Below, in pieces: positions 44,008 to 53,715 of a DNA stretch of 64,000 nt (positions are counted from its first letter, which is position 1; each line of letters begins with the position of its first letter). The notes beneath the pieces are model-generated. The model was not told the origin of the DNA. It saw only the letters and a program-made list of their open reading frames with translations, and did no database searches. The DNA comes from JANPIX01 sp031425195 (lineage in GTDB: Bacteria > Pseudomonadota > Alphaproteobacteria > Rhodobacterales > Rhodobacteraceae). The DNA lies in contig JANPIX010000001.1 of the NCBI GenBank assembly GCA_031425195.1, positions 229,792 to 293,791 on the forward strand. The letters run 5' to 3'. The translations under genes and the position numbers were made by a program.

Positions 44008-44615
44008 GCCTGCCCCCTGCGGCGCGCAGGCCCGGGAACCACGGCCAGCTTTGGCTTCTGCCAATTCCCCAGCGCCCGGATCGCGGTGGACGATGTCCCA
44101 TCCATCGGCAGGTTGACGAAACACCACGCCGGCGCCGCCTTCGTGCCAATCCCCTCGCCGCGCCCAACCCGCGCCACCCGGAACGCCCGCGCCGCCACCG
44201 ACAGCCGCGCCGCAACCCCCGATCCGGGTCGCGCCAAAACCCCGACCGGCACCATCCGCAGAATATCGCGCCACCTCTCCCACTTGTGGAACTGCACCAG
44301 ATTGTCCGCCCCCATCAGCCACACGAATCGCACCCCCGGATAGGCTGACTGCAACCGCTCGATCGTTTCGGCGGTGAACCGCGTGCCCAACCGCGCCTCC
44401 AGATCGGTGACGATCACGCGCGGGTCCTGCATGACCGCCCGCGCCCGCGCCAGCCTGTCCGCCATCGGCGCGGGCCGCACCTTTTTCAGCGGGTTTGCCG
44501 GACTGACCAGCCACCACACCCGGTCCAGCCCCATCCGGTTGATCGCCTGTTTCGTGATATGCACATGCCCGCCGTGCGCAGGATCGAATGACCCCCCCAG
44601 CAGACCAATCACCAT
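44004..44615 (-). CDS. nadD: Nicotinate-nucleotide adenylyltransferase
   Basis: Adenylates nicotinate mononucleotide to deamido-NAD in NAD biosynthesis. The 203-residue protein carries GGSFDPAHGGHVHI at residues 7-20 (nucleotidyltransferase GxFDPxHxGH) and SSTAIR near 178-183 (C-terminal ISSTxIR motif). ATG 44615 follows AGGCGGGGA. It overlaps dacB by 4 bp and is divergent from ettA. Confidence 0.96.
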   Translation of the reverse strand: MVIGLLGGSFDPAHGGHVHITKQAINRMGLDRVWWLVSPANPLKKVRPAPMADRLARARAVMQDPRVIVTDLEARLGTRFTAETIERLQSAYPGVRFVWLMGADNLVQFHKWERWRDILRMVPVGVLARPGSGVAARLSVAARAFRVARVGRGEGIGTKAAPAWCFVNLPMDGTSSTAIRALGNWQKPKLAVVPGPARRRGQA

Positions 44616-44651
44616 TCCCCGCCTTGCCACCGGCCAACCCTGCACGTTCCG

Positions 44652-44680
44652 TTGCCCTTCCCCCGAACTCCCGCTAAATA
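44652..44680 (+). promoter_or_regulatory. Putative ettA promoter
   Basis: TTGCCC (44652-44657), 17 bp, TAAATA (44675-44680), 46 bp before the ettA ATG, in the 111-bp gap to divergent nadD. Confidence 0.5.
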
Positions 44681-44726
44681 GACCCGCAAACGCCCCCCGT
44701 CCGCAACCCACCCTTCGGAGATTCCC

Positions 44727-46382
<1,656 letters not shown>

Positions 46383-46433
46383 GGGGATGAGGCTGTTCTA
46401 TTCTTGGCAACCCCACACACCACGCCAACAAAC

Positions 46434-46455
46434 GTAGGCCGGGCTTCAGCCCGGC
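46434..46455 (+). repeat. REP element 1 (GTAGGCC orientation)
   Basis: GTAGGCCGGGCTTCAGCCCGGC: an 18-bp palindromic core (8-bp arms, TC centre) preceded by GTAG. It is inverted relative to the following three copies; with element 2 it forms a BIME-like pair. Confidence 0.9.
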
Positions 46456-46459
46456 AAAC

Positions 46460-46735
46460 CGCCCCGTCAACACAAACCTGCGCATGGCGTAACGCCTCAC
46501 CGGGCTGAAGCCCGGCCTACGCTGTAGGCATTTCTGCAACCCGGAAAGCCATCGCTCATCACAAACATCTGTGTTTCGTTTACCACCTCGCCGGGCTGAA
46601 GCCCGGCCTACGCTTTGGGCATTGCTGCAACCCGGAAAACCGCCCCCCCAACACAAACGCCTGCGTTTCGTTTACCGCTATGCCGGGCTAAAGCCCGGCC
46701 TACGTCGTGGGCACTGCCACTGCGATCTCATCACT
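46460..46735 (-). repeat. Tandem array of three ~92-bp REP-containing units
   Basis: Three REP palindromes (46499-46520, 46590-46611, 46682-46703) are spaced 91 and 92 bp apart, and the surrounding sequence repeats too (acaaac...gtttcgtttacc before, ctacg..tgGGCAttgctgcaacccggaaa after each). All three carry the palindrome followed by CCTAC, opposite in orientation to element 1. The array fills the gap between ettA and the RAYT gene. Confidence 0.85.
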
Positions 46736-47345
46736 CCCCAAACTTGCCCTCCGTCATTCCACCTACCCAATCCGGTTCCACCCGTCCCAAACGGATGTCC
46801 CGGTGGATGGACGAATACGGCCATTCCACCGCCCGTTCCACAAAACCGTGCTTGACGGGATTCCCCCAACAATACCGCACATGCGCCTCGAAATCCCGCG
46901 CGTCGCGGATGTGATGTTCCCAGAACCGCCGCTGCCAAACCGCAACCTCACGCTTGTCCACCCGTAGGCCGGGCTTCAGCCCGGCAAACCGCCCGGACTG
47001 AACAACCGGATATTCCGCAGGAATCTCCGACCGTCCCGGGCTGAAGCCCGGCCTCCGGCCATCTGCTTCTGCCGCCCGCCGTAGCGCCATCGTGAACCGC
47101 GCCTTGATCGCCGCCCAACGCACCGAGTATTCGCTGTCGGCTTGCGGCAGGGTCCACACCGCATGCATGTGGTCCGGCAATACAACCCAGGCGTCGACAT
47201 GAAACGGTCGCGCAATCCGCTCTGCGGCCACCGTTTTTCGCAGAAGATCAATCTGATCGACCAACAGCCGTGACCCGCGATTGGCGAGCGCCACAGTAAA
47301 GAAGACAGTCGTACCTGCGACCTTGGGGCGGATGTAACCGGACAT
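46731..47345 (-). CDS. REP-associated tyrosine transposase (RAYT, Y1 HUH family) with internal REPs
   Basis: A 204-residue single-stranded DNA nuclease of the IS200-like RAYT group, thought to mobilise REP elements. The HUH motif is DHMHAVW (H59-M-H61), then YSVRWAAIKARF, and the catalytic Tyr is Y158 in HVRYCWGNPVKHGF, followed by WPYSSIHRD. Residues 97-128 (RRPGFSPG ... GLKPGLR) are absent from ordinary members and are the translation of two REP palindromes (47036-47056 and 46964-46985) lying in the gene. ATG 47345 gives the family length; the longer upstream frame is low-complexity. Adjacent to the REP array. Confidence 0.85.
   Translation of the reverse strand: MSGYIRPKVAGTTVFFTVALANRGSRLLVDQIDLLRKTVAAERIARPFHVDAWVVLPDHMHAVWTLPQADSEYSVRWAAIKARFTMALRRAAEADGRRPGFSPGRSEIPAEYPVVQSGRFAGLKPGLRVDKREVAVWQRRFWEHHIRDARDFEAHVRYCWGNPVKHGFVERAVEWPYSSIHRDIRLGRVEPDWVGGMTEGKFGE
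46964..46985 (+). repeat. REP element inside the RAYT gene (copy a)
   Basis: Exact copy of element 1 (GTAGGCC plus palindrome) located within the RAYT coding region and translated in frame. Confidence 0.9.
47036..47056 (-). repeat. REP element inside the RAYT gene (copy b, inverted)
   Basis: CCCGGGCTGAAGCCCGGCCTCC, inverted relative to copy a and 50 bp away, giving the same head-to-head pair layout as elements 1 and 2 outside the gene. Its outer edge is CCTCC instead of CCTAC. Confidence 0.85.
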
Positions 47346-47463
47346 GCGCCAAATCTGCCATATCGCAGTTAACGATGTGTTGCCGCCCCACCCCCCTTGC
47401 CCTCGCCCCCCGAACCTGCGCATACCCCCTACCCAACACTCCCCTCCCCGAAGGCTTCCCCCC

Positions 47464-47628
47464 ATGGACTATTCGAAATCCGGCGCGCTCCGGCCCGCCC
47501 TGCGCAAAGAAACGCGCCATCAGGAACGCAAGGCGCCCGATGATGCCCCCCCACCCGGCGGGCGCGCGTCAAAGGCTGAACTTCTGGCCCGCATGAAGGC
47601 CGCTGCCGAGGCGAAAAAGTCGGACTGA
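47464..47628 (+). CDS. Small basic hypothetical protein
   Basis: A 54-residue Lys/Arg/Ala-rich, probably disordered protein (DYSKSGALRP ... ASKAELLARMKAAAEAKKSD). The final helix-like KAELLARMKAAAEAKK resembles small proteins often found in Rhodobacterales. ATG 47464 is weakly supported (no strong ribosome-binding site). Could be nucleic-acid binding; unknown. Confidence 0.55.
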   Translation: MDYSKSGALRPALRKETRHQERKAPDDAPPPGGRASKAELLARMKAAAEAKKSD

Positions 47629-47704
47629 CCCCGCCCCTGTGACCGATGTGGAACCCGTGGCGCGGCGCCCGCGTTATACGGCGTAACAATCACAGGAGAC
47701 GATC

Positions 47705-47782
47705 ATGAAGGGTATTCTGGCTTGGGCAATCGGCATTCCGATTCCGATCATCGTCATTCTCTATTTCATGGACGTGTTCTGA
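47705..47782 (+). CDS. 25-residue membrane peptide
   Basis: ATG 47705 with AGGAG 6 nt upstream opens a 25-codon frame ending TGA 47782: a single hydrophobic helix rich in Ile/Pro (MKGILAWAIGIPIPIIVI then LYFMDVF). It has an excellent ribosome-binding site and a hydrophobic helix, so I believe it is a genuine small membrane protein. It is convergent with sdhB. Function unknown. Confidence 0.65.
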   Translation: MKGILAWAIGIPIPIIVILYFMDVF

Positions 47783-47803
47783 TCGACTGACACTGTCACC
47801 CTG

Positions 47804-47833
47804 AAAATCGGCCCCGGCATCGTCCGGGGCCGA
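47804..47833 (-). terminator. Terminator of the sdh operon
   Basis: TCGGCCCCGG-CATCGT-CCGGGGCCGA (10-bp perfect stem, 47808-47833), followed on the reverse strand by TTTT, just past the probable sdhB stop at 47840. Confidence 0.7.
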
Positions 47834-47839
47834 ATGCTG

Positions 47840-48618
47840 TCAGACCACCCGTTCGACCATCATGTGCTTGATCTGCGAAATCGCCTTCGCAGGGTTCAAA
47901 CCCTTGGGGCAGGTCTTGGTGCAATTCATGATCGTGTGGCACCGGTACAGCTTGAACGGATCTTCCAGCGCATCGAGCCGTTCTGGCGTGCCTCGTCCCG
48001 GCTGTCGACGATCCACCGCTGCGCGTGCAGCAGGGCCGCCGGGCCAAGGAACTTGTCACCGTTCCACCAGTAACTCGGGCAGCTTGTGGAACAGCAGGCG
48101 CACATGATGCATTCGTACAACCCGTCCAGCTTTTCCCGGTCTTCGATGGATTGCTTCCATTCCTTGATCGGGGTCGCCGATTTCGTCTCCAACCACGGCT
48201 TGATCGACGCGTGCTGTGCGAAGAACATGCTCAGGTCCGGCACCAGATCCTTGATCACCGGCATGTGCGGCAGCGGATAGATGCGCACGTCGCCCTTTAC
48301 CTGATCCAGCCCGTACAAACAGGCGAGCGTGTTGATCCCGTCGATGTTCATCCCACAGGACCCGCAAATCCCCTCGCGGCACGACCGGCGGAAGGTCAGC
48401 GTGGGGTCAATCTCGCTTTTGATCTTGATCAGGGCGTCCAGAACCATCGGGCCGCATTTATCGGTATCGATGAAATAGGTGTCAACGCGCGGGTTCTCCC
48501 CATCCTCAGGGTTCCAGCGGTAGATCATGATCTTGCGCAATGCCGTGGCCCCCTCGGGCTTAGGCCAGGTCTTGCCCGTCCGCACCTTGGAGTTTTTCGG
48601 CAGGGTGAATTGAACCAT
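47840..48618 (-). CDS. sdhB: Succinate dehydrogenase iron-sulphur subunit (apparent frameshift)
   Basis: The Fe-S electron-transfer subunit of complex II. The 2Fe-2S cysteines lie in RRSCREGICGSCG and the first 4Fe-4S ligands in CIMCACCSTSCPSYWW. In the given sequence the frame breaks after VDSRDEA: with one extra base inserted between 47989 and 47990 (wobble base of the Ala codon), translation resumes as TPERLDALEDPFKLYRC, includes the essential CHTIMNCTKTCPKG and ends at TGA 47842-47840. As written, the frame instead ends at 47926 with a random tail. ATG 48618 follows AGGAGG. Sequencing error or a real mutation; see findings. Confidence 0.9.
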
Positions 48619-48642
48619 GGGGGCCTCCTTCGGCACGCCGTT

Positions 48643-49851
48643 TCACGTTTCGGTTTTGACAGAGTTCAACAGATGTTCAAGGCCTTCGGCAGCAAAAACC
48701 CGTTGCGCGTCAATGCGCCGCCCCGGCGTGAACAACTCTGGCCGATGCGCCAGCCACGCCACGGTATCCGCATCCCGCTCCCTTACATAGTCGATCTGGT
48801 TCCAACCCCGTTCAAGGTCAACACCCAACGCGCGAAAAGCTTTGAAAAGCACCGCAATGTCATAGTACGCAAGCGCCGAAGCCGTATGCACCACACCAAA
48901 AGTGGAATCGCGCATGATGTCGTGACGTGCCGCCTCCACATACCTCACCCGCGCCAGCCGTGGCTTCAGATTGCCTTCCGCCATACGCCCCCCGGCCCTG
49001 CGGTTCAGCACGACAATATCCTGCGCGATCCGTCCCAAAAGCTGCCGCCCATGAACCGCCGACCCTTCGGCAAACACGATGCAGCGCGCCCCGGCATAAA
49101 GCGCCAACTGGTCGCGCAGCGGTGTTGTCGCGGGGTCGAGCGTGCGGATGCCCAACGCCTGCAACCGCGCGATCAGATAGGCTTCCCCCGCATGCCCCGC
49201 CTTGCCCCGGGCAATCAGGCCGGGCCGCCCGACATACAGAAGATCGCCCTGCACCGGGATCAGCTTGTTGCGGGCCGTATTTTCATCCAGCAGGTCCAAA
49301 TAAACCTCGGGTGGCGGCGCGTCGGGCAGATGCTCCGCCTGCGGCATGACCCGCAGGTCCGCCACCATCAGCGGTTTGTCCACCAACCTGATCCGCGTCC
49401 GGGGCAGCCCGTACCACGCATTCACCACCCAGAAGAAATCGCCCAGCCGCCCACGCCCCTCCGGCTGCGTCACGAACAGCACAAGGTCATCCGGCCGCTG
49501 CACGATCGACCACAGCACCCGCGTGTTGTTTTCGGCAATCGTGTGGCCAAAGTGATTGCGCGCATACCCGCCCCAGATACAGGGCCGCGAAAGGCGCAGA
49601 TGCGGCCCGGCAACCGGCTGGGGTGCCACATCCAGAAACTCACCCCAATATCTGTGCCGCACCGCCGTCTGCCGGTCAAACTCCGGCCAGACCGGCCCGC
49701 CGTCGACAAAGTTGTTCATCGCGATGTAGTTGGCCGTGGGCACAACTTCGATATTCCGGAAATACGCGAACGCGGGCAGGCCGCGACGTTTCCATTTCAG
49801 ACGATTGATCCGGTCGCGAATGGTCTGCTGAAAAATGCGCCAGACCCGCAC
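48643..49851 (-). CDS. Glycosyltransferase family 61 protein (copy 1)
   Basis: A 402-residue protein of the GT61/DUF563 family. Recognisable parts are GYARNHFGHTIAENNTRVLW (about 95-115), LVDKPLMVADL, and ARCIVFAEGSAVHGRQLL near 260. GT61 enzymes transfer pentoses or GlcNAc to polysaccharide or protein. The start is a GTG at 49851 shortly after the upstream lipoprotein stop (6 bp). It is a paralogue of the gene at 50494-51813 (same architecture, WPKFA/WPEFD motif, HIISE/HTIAE, AEGSA/VEGSA). Located between sdhA and sdhB. Confidence 0.85.
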   Translation of the reverse strand: MRVWRIFQQTIRDRINRLKWKRRGLPAFAYFRNIEVVPTANYIAMNNFVDGGPVWPEFDRQTAVRHRYWGEFLDVAPQPVAGPHLRLSRPCIWGGYARNHFGHTIAENNTRVLWSIVQRPDDLVLFVTQPEGRGRLGDFFWVVNAWYGLPRTRIRLVDKPLMVADLRVMPQAEHLPDAPPPEVYLDLLDENTARNKLIPVQGDLLYVGRPGLIARGKAGHAGEAYLIARLQALGIRTLDPATTPLRDQLALYAGARCIVFAEGSAVHGRQLLGRIAQDIVVLNRRAGGRMAEGNLKPRLARVRYVEAARHDIMRDSTFGVVHTASALAYYDIAVLFKAFRALGVDLERGWNQIDYVRERDADTVAWLAHRPELFTPGRRIDAQRVFAAEGLEHLLNSVKTET

Positions 49852-49857
49852 GTTCTG

Positions 49858-50154
49858 TCATCCCCGCCAGTCAGGCCGCTGGTACAAAGGCACGGTCGGG
49901 AACTGCCCGGTTTTCTGCGTGACACAGGTTTCGTAGATCTGCGCCGGATCACGCCCTGTCAGATAATCGCTGCTGATCGTGACGTCGACCTTGCTCACGG
50001 CACCGCCGGATCCGGCACCAAAGGCAACCGTGCCACGCGGGCCCGATGCGAGCCGCGCACGCTCGAAACATTCCTGCTCCGCCGCCGATTGCGACATCGG
50101 CCCGCAGGCCATCATCGGCAGGCAGGCCGCGACAACCATGGCAACCGCCCTCAC
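49858..50154 (-). CDS. Small lipoprotein (hypothetical)
   Basis: A 98-residue protein with a lipobox (PMMAC at residues 13-17) after a short hydrophobic signal, so probably a lipid-anchored periplasmic protein. The mature part contains Gly-rich VAFGAGSGGAVSKVDVTISSDYL and a DYLTGRDP motif resembling DYMTGAEA in its neighbour, so the two lipoproteins may be related. Overlaps the next gene start by 4 bp. Confidence 0.7.
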   Translation of the reverse strand: MRAVAMVVAACLPMMACGPMSQSAAEQECFERARLASGPRGTVAFGAGSGGAVSKVDVTISSDYLTGRDPAQIYETCVTQKTGQFPTVPLYQRPDWRG

Positions 50155-50501
50155 AACGCCACCCGCGACAAGGGCGGCAAGCCCTGCCCCGAAAGGCAGG
50201 CCGACGTGGCCGGGTTGCGCGCCATCTGCAACACCAGATCGACAGTCGATGATCCGGCAACCACACCCACATCGCGCGACAACTGCTGAATCTCGGCCGC
50301 GCTCGCGTTGTCCACGATGCAGCGCGTGACCACTTCGGCCTCGGCCCCGGTCATGTAATCGCTGACCACGGGGCGAACCACCGTTTCTGCCGCACGCCGC
50401 CCCACCTTGTCGGCCACCTCGGTCGGTGAACAGGCGACAAGGCCAAGCATCAGGGCCATCCCCAGACAGGTTCTGTGCGGCCAGGCTGTCATATCAGGCA
50501 T
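50151..50501 (-). CDS. Small lipoprotein (hypothetical)
   Basis: A 116-residue protein with lipobox LVAC after a hydrophobic signal (residues about 10-24), mature part SPTEVADKVGRRAAETVVRPVVSDYMTGAEAEVV. AAAGGATG precedes ATG 50501, which overlaps the upstream glycosyltransferase stop. Part of a tight cluster with its neighbours; function unknown. Confidence 0.72.
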   Translation of the reverse strand: MPDMTAWPHRTCLGMALMLGLVACSPTEVADKVGRRAAETVVRPVVSDYMTGAEAEVVTRCIVDNASAAEIQQLSRDVGVVAGSSTVDLVLQMARNPATSACLSGQGLPPLSRVAL

Positions 50502-51813
50502 CGTTCACATCCTTTTCCGCCAGCCATTCCACAGCCAACTTGTCCATGGCGTCCATGGCATCCTCTGGCGTCGCGGGGGCCGGCCCGTTGACCATAGCCA
50601 TATCAACCAGCGCATTGAACAATTTTGTCGCGGTTCCGGCCATGTCGGTTGCAATGGATAGGCGGCGATACGCCAGCCACCAGCGTGCCGTGTCCTGCCG
50701 CTTGGCCGCGTCATAGCCCGCATCGCTCCATCCCTCGCGCAGATCGATGCCCATGCCAAGGAATGCCGCCAGCAGGGTGCCCGGATCCAGATAGGCGATG
50801 CCAAGGTGCAATTGCCCCACGCCGTTCCGTTCCGGCACCACAAACTGCGCAATGCAGTCAATAAAGCTCAGCGACCGGCACCGCGCGCCAAGTGTCTGTT
50901 CGGCAAGGTGAAAATCCGGTCGGCGCTGCAAGACGTGGATGTTCTGATCAATCCGCCCCAGCAACTGCCGGCCAAGCTGCGCCGAACCCTCCACGATAAT
51001 CAGCGTCTTTGCCCCGGCATAGGTGCCAAGCTGCTGCGCCAAAGGCACCGCCCCCGCATCCAGAATGTCGACGCCCTGCGCCGCCAACCGCTCCGCCAGA
51101 TAGCTTTCCCCGGTGATGATCCCGCGCCCGGTTCCCACCACGCTGCCCCGCGTCACGAAGACGGTGGCGCGCGGGTCTGCCGTCAGCCCCTGACGCCGTG
51201 CGTTTTCCTCGTACATCGCCAGATAGGCGTCCGGCGGGGCGGGCCCGTCCAGCACCTCGGGCTGCGGCATGGCAAGCAGCGCGCGCACCCGTGTCGGCTT
51301 GGTGATGTACACCAGCCGGTCCTCGTCAATTCCCAGCCATGACAGCACACTCGCCAGATACTTTGGTGCCCCCTCGGGCCATGTTGCATCCGGGGCCACC
51401 AGTGCAATGCGAAGATCGGGCCGGGCCATGGCACTGGCAAACAGCCGCGGAACGGTTTCCGAAATAATGTGCCCGAACTGCGGTACGATGGTCCCGCCCC
51501 ACAGCAGAACCTCGTCCAGCCGCTCTGCCCGGACAGACAATTTCCGCGGCCTGCGGTCCATCACACGGCTGTCGCGGCGAAACCGCAGATCTTTGCGCTT
51601 CGCAAATTTCGGCCAGACCGGCCCCGCCTCGGGCAGGAACTGCCCCAAGGCGATGCCCCGCCGGTTTGGCATGATCAGTATGTTGTCGAATCGCTCCAAC
51701 GGAAACGGCCCGACGGTCGCAGGCGCCCCACCACGCCCCGCCTTGCCCCGCAAGTGGCGGATCAACCGCCGCATCCGGGCCAGCAAAGCGGACGTTCGAC
51801 CTTGTCTTGGCAT
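50494..51813 (-). CDS. Glycosyltransferase family 61 protein (copy 2)
   Basis: A 439-residue GT61/DUF563 protein. Key segments are PEAGPVWPKFAKRKDLRFRRDS, GGTIVPQFGHIISETVPRLFASAM and AKTLIIVEGSAQLGRQLLGRIDQNI. It is a paralogue of the gene at 48643-49851. It lies 85 bp downstream of sdhA and upstream of the two lipoproteins, all on the same strand, so it is probably transcribed with the sdh genes. Substrate unknown; likely surface polysaccharide or a cell-wall glycan. Confidence 0.85.
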   Translation of the reverse strand: MPRQGRTSALLARMRRLIRHLRGKAGRGGAPATVGPFPLERFDNILIMPNRRGIALGQFLPEAGPVWPKFAKRKDLRFRRDSRVMDRRPRKLSVRAERLDEVLLWGGTIVPQFGHIISETVPRLFASAMARPDLRIALVAPDATWPEGAPKYLASVLSWLGIDEDRLVYITKPTRVRALLAMPQPEVLDGPAPPDAYLAMYEENARRQGLTADPRATVFVTRGSVVGTGRGIITGESYLAERLAAQGVDILDAGAVPLAQQLGTYAGAKTLIIVEGSAQLGRQLLGRIDQNIHVLQRRPDFHLAEQTLGARCRSLSFIDCIAQFVVPERNGVGQLHLGIAYLDPGTLLAAFLGMGIDLREGWSDAGYDAAKRQDTARWWLAYRRLSIATDMAGTATKLFNALVDMAMVNGPAPATPEDAMDAMDKLAVEWLAEKDVNDA

Positions 51814-51898
51814 GTTTCCCCCGGGCTGGCAGCTGATCGCAAGTGCCTAGACGGCCACGCCCGTCAAATCAACCCAAAGGGAAACGATGCCCGCCTGA

Positions 51899-53701
51899 TC
51901 AATACACCCTCGCCTTCGGCGCAATCTTCTTCAGGTCGATCCCGCCCTGTTCCTGCGTCGTCAGCGGGTCCAGATGCACCGGGCGGCTGTCCAGCCGCAC
52001 GTTCGATCCATCGACATAGGCAAGCGAATGGATCCGCCAGTTCACGTCATCGCGGTTCGGATAATCCTCATGGGCATGCGCACCCCGGCTTTCCTTGCGC
52101 GCTTCGGCGGCCACGATTGTGGTCAGCGCGTTCGGCATCAGGTTGGTCAGTTCAAGCGTTTCCATCAGATCACTGTTCCAGATCAGGCTGCGGTCCGTCA
52201 CGCTGATATCGTCCATCTTGTCCGCGATGGCCCGCATCTTGACCACCCCTTCGGCCAGCGTCTTGTCGGTGCGGAACACCGCCGCATCCGCCTGCATCGT
52301 CTTTTGCATCTCCAACCGCAGTTCGGCGGTGCCCACCGTTCCCTTCGCGTGGCGCAGCCCGTCGAACCGGTCAAGCGCGCGGGTCACTTCGGCCTTGTTC
52401 ACGGCAGGCACGGCTTCGTTGCGGTTCACCACTTCCCCCGCCTTGATGGCCGCCGCGCGACCGAACACGACAAGGTCGATCAGGCTGTTCGAACCAAGCC
52501 GGTTCGCCCCATGCACCGATGCACAACCCGCCTCGCCCACCGCCATCAGCCCCGGAAAGATCGTATCCGGCGCGCCCGGCTGGGGGTTTAGCACCTCGCC
52601 CCAGTAATTCGTAGGGATACCGCCCATGTTGTAATGCACCGTCGGCAGAACCGGGATCGGATCTTTCGTCAGATCGACGCCGGCGAAGATTCGTGCCGAT
52701 TCCGAAATGCCGGGCAGGCGCAGATCGATCGCCTCGCGCGGCAGATGGTTCAGGTTCAGGTGGATGTGGTCCTTGTGCGGCCCCACCCCGCGCCCTTCGC
52801 GGATTTCAATCGTCATGCAGCGGCTGACCACATCGCGCGACGCCAGATCCTTGTAGGTCGGCGCATAGCGTTCCATGAAACGCTCCCCTTCCGAATTGGT
52901 CAGATACCCGCCTTCGCCGCGGGCCCCTTCGGTGATCAGGCACCCGGCCCCATAAATCCCCGTGGGATGAAACTGCACGAATTCCATATCCTGCAACGGC
53001 AAACCGGCCCGCGCCGTCATGCCACCGCCGTCACCCGTGCAGGTGTGCGCTGATGTCGCGCTGAAATACGCCCGCCCATAGCCGCCCGTGGCCAGCACCG
53101 TCATCTTGGCGTTGAAGACGTGGATCGTCCCATCCGCAAGCTTCCACGCCACAACGCCCGTGCAGCGGCCGTCCGTCATGATCAGGTCAATCGCGAAATA
53201 CTCGACAAAGAATTCCGCATTGTGCTTCAGGCTTTGCCCATACAGCGTGTGAAGGATCGCATGCCCTGTGCGGTCGGCGGCGGCGCAGGTGCGCTGCACT
53301 GGCGGGCCTTCGCCATATTCTGTCGTATGCCCGCCGAACGGGCGCTGATAGATGCGGCCATCCTCGGTCCGGCTGAACGGCACGCCGTAATGCTCCAGCT
53401 CGTAAACCGCCTTGGGGGCCTCGCGCGCCAGATACTCCATCGCATCGGCATCCCCCAGCCAGTCGCTGCCCTTCACGGTGTCGTACATGTGCCATTGCCA
53501 GCTGTCCGGCCCCATATTGCCAAGGCTCGCCGCGATGCCGCCCTGTGCGGCCACCGTATGGCTGCGCGTCGGGAACACCTTGGTCACACAGGCCGTGCGC
53601 AGCCCCTGCTCGGCCATGCCCAGCGTCGCCCGCAACCCGGCACCACCTGCGCCCACAACCACAACATCGTAATCATGCGTCTCGTATTCATAAGCCGACA
53701 T
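51899..53701 (-). CDS. sdhA: Succinate dehydrogenase flavoprotein subunit
   Basis: Catalytic subunit of complex II, oxidising succinate to fumarate with covalently bound FAD. The 600-residue protein has VVVGAGGAGLRATLGMAEQGL (FAD binding), SHTVAAQGGIAA with the His that carries FAD, HPTGIYGAG, GANRLGSNSLIDL and the catalytic Arg region ARLP- to RSR-like segments near 290. Third gene of the sdh operon, 14 bp after sdhD. Confidence 0.98.
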   Translation of the reverse strand: MSAYEYETHDYDVVVVGAGGAGLRATLGMAEQGLRTACVTKVFPTRSHTVAAQGGIAASLGNMGPDSWQWHMYDTVKGSDWLGDADAMEYLAREAPKAVYELEHYGVPFSRTEDGRIYQRPFGGHTTEYGEGPPVQRTCAAADRTGHAILHTLYGQSLKHNAEFFVEYFAIDLIMTDGRCTGVVAWKLADGTIHVFNAKMTVLATGGYGRAYFSATSAHTCTGDGGGMTARAGLPLQDMEFVQFHPTGIYGAGCLITEGARGEGGYLTNSEGERFMERYAPTYKDLASRDVVSRCMTIEIREGRGVGPHKDHIHLNLNHLPREAIDLRLPGISESARIFAGVDLTKDPIPVLPTVHYNMGGIPTNYWGEVLNPQPGAPDTIFPGLMAVGEAGCASVHGANRLGSNSLIDLVVFGRAAAIKAGEVVNRNEAVPAVNKAEVTRALDRFDGLRHAKGTVGTAELRLEMQKTMQADAAVFRTDKTLAEGVVKMRAIADKMDDISVTDRSLIWNSDLMETLELTNLMPNALTTIVAAEARKESRGAHAHEDYPNRDDVNWRIHSLAYVDGSNVRLDSRPVHLDPLTTQEQGGIDLKKIAPKARVY

Positions 53702-53715
53702 TCACAGAAGCCTTT

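Noticed and set aside
42517..44637. Single 706-residue reading frame covering dacB plus upstream sequence
   Set aside because: The first 210 residues are Gly/Ala/Arg-rich low-complexity translation opposite the phase of nadD; dacB properly starts at 44007 with a signal peptide.
46434..46735. CRISPR-like regular repeat array
   Set aside because: Repeats are palindromic REPs, 18-22 bp, with spacers that are themselves similar, few units, and no cas genes.
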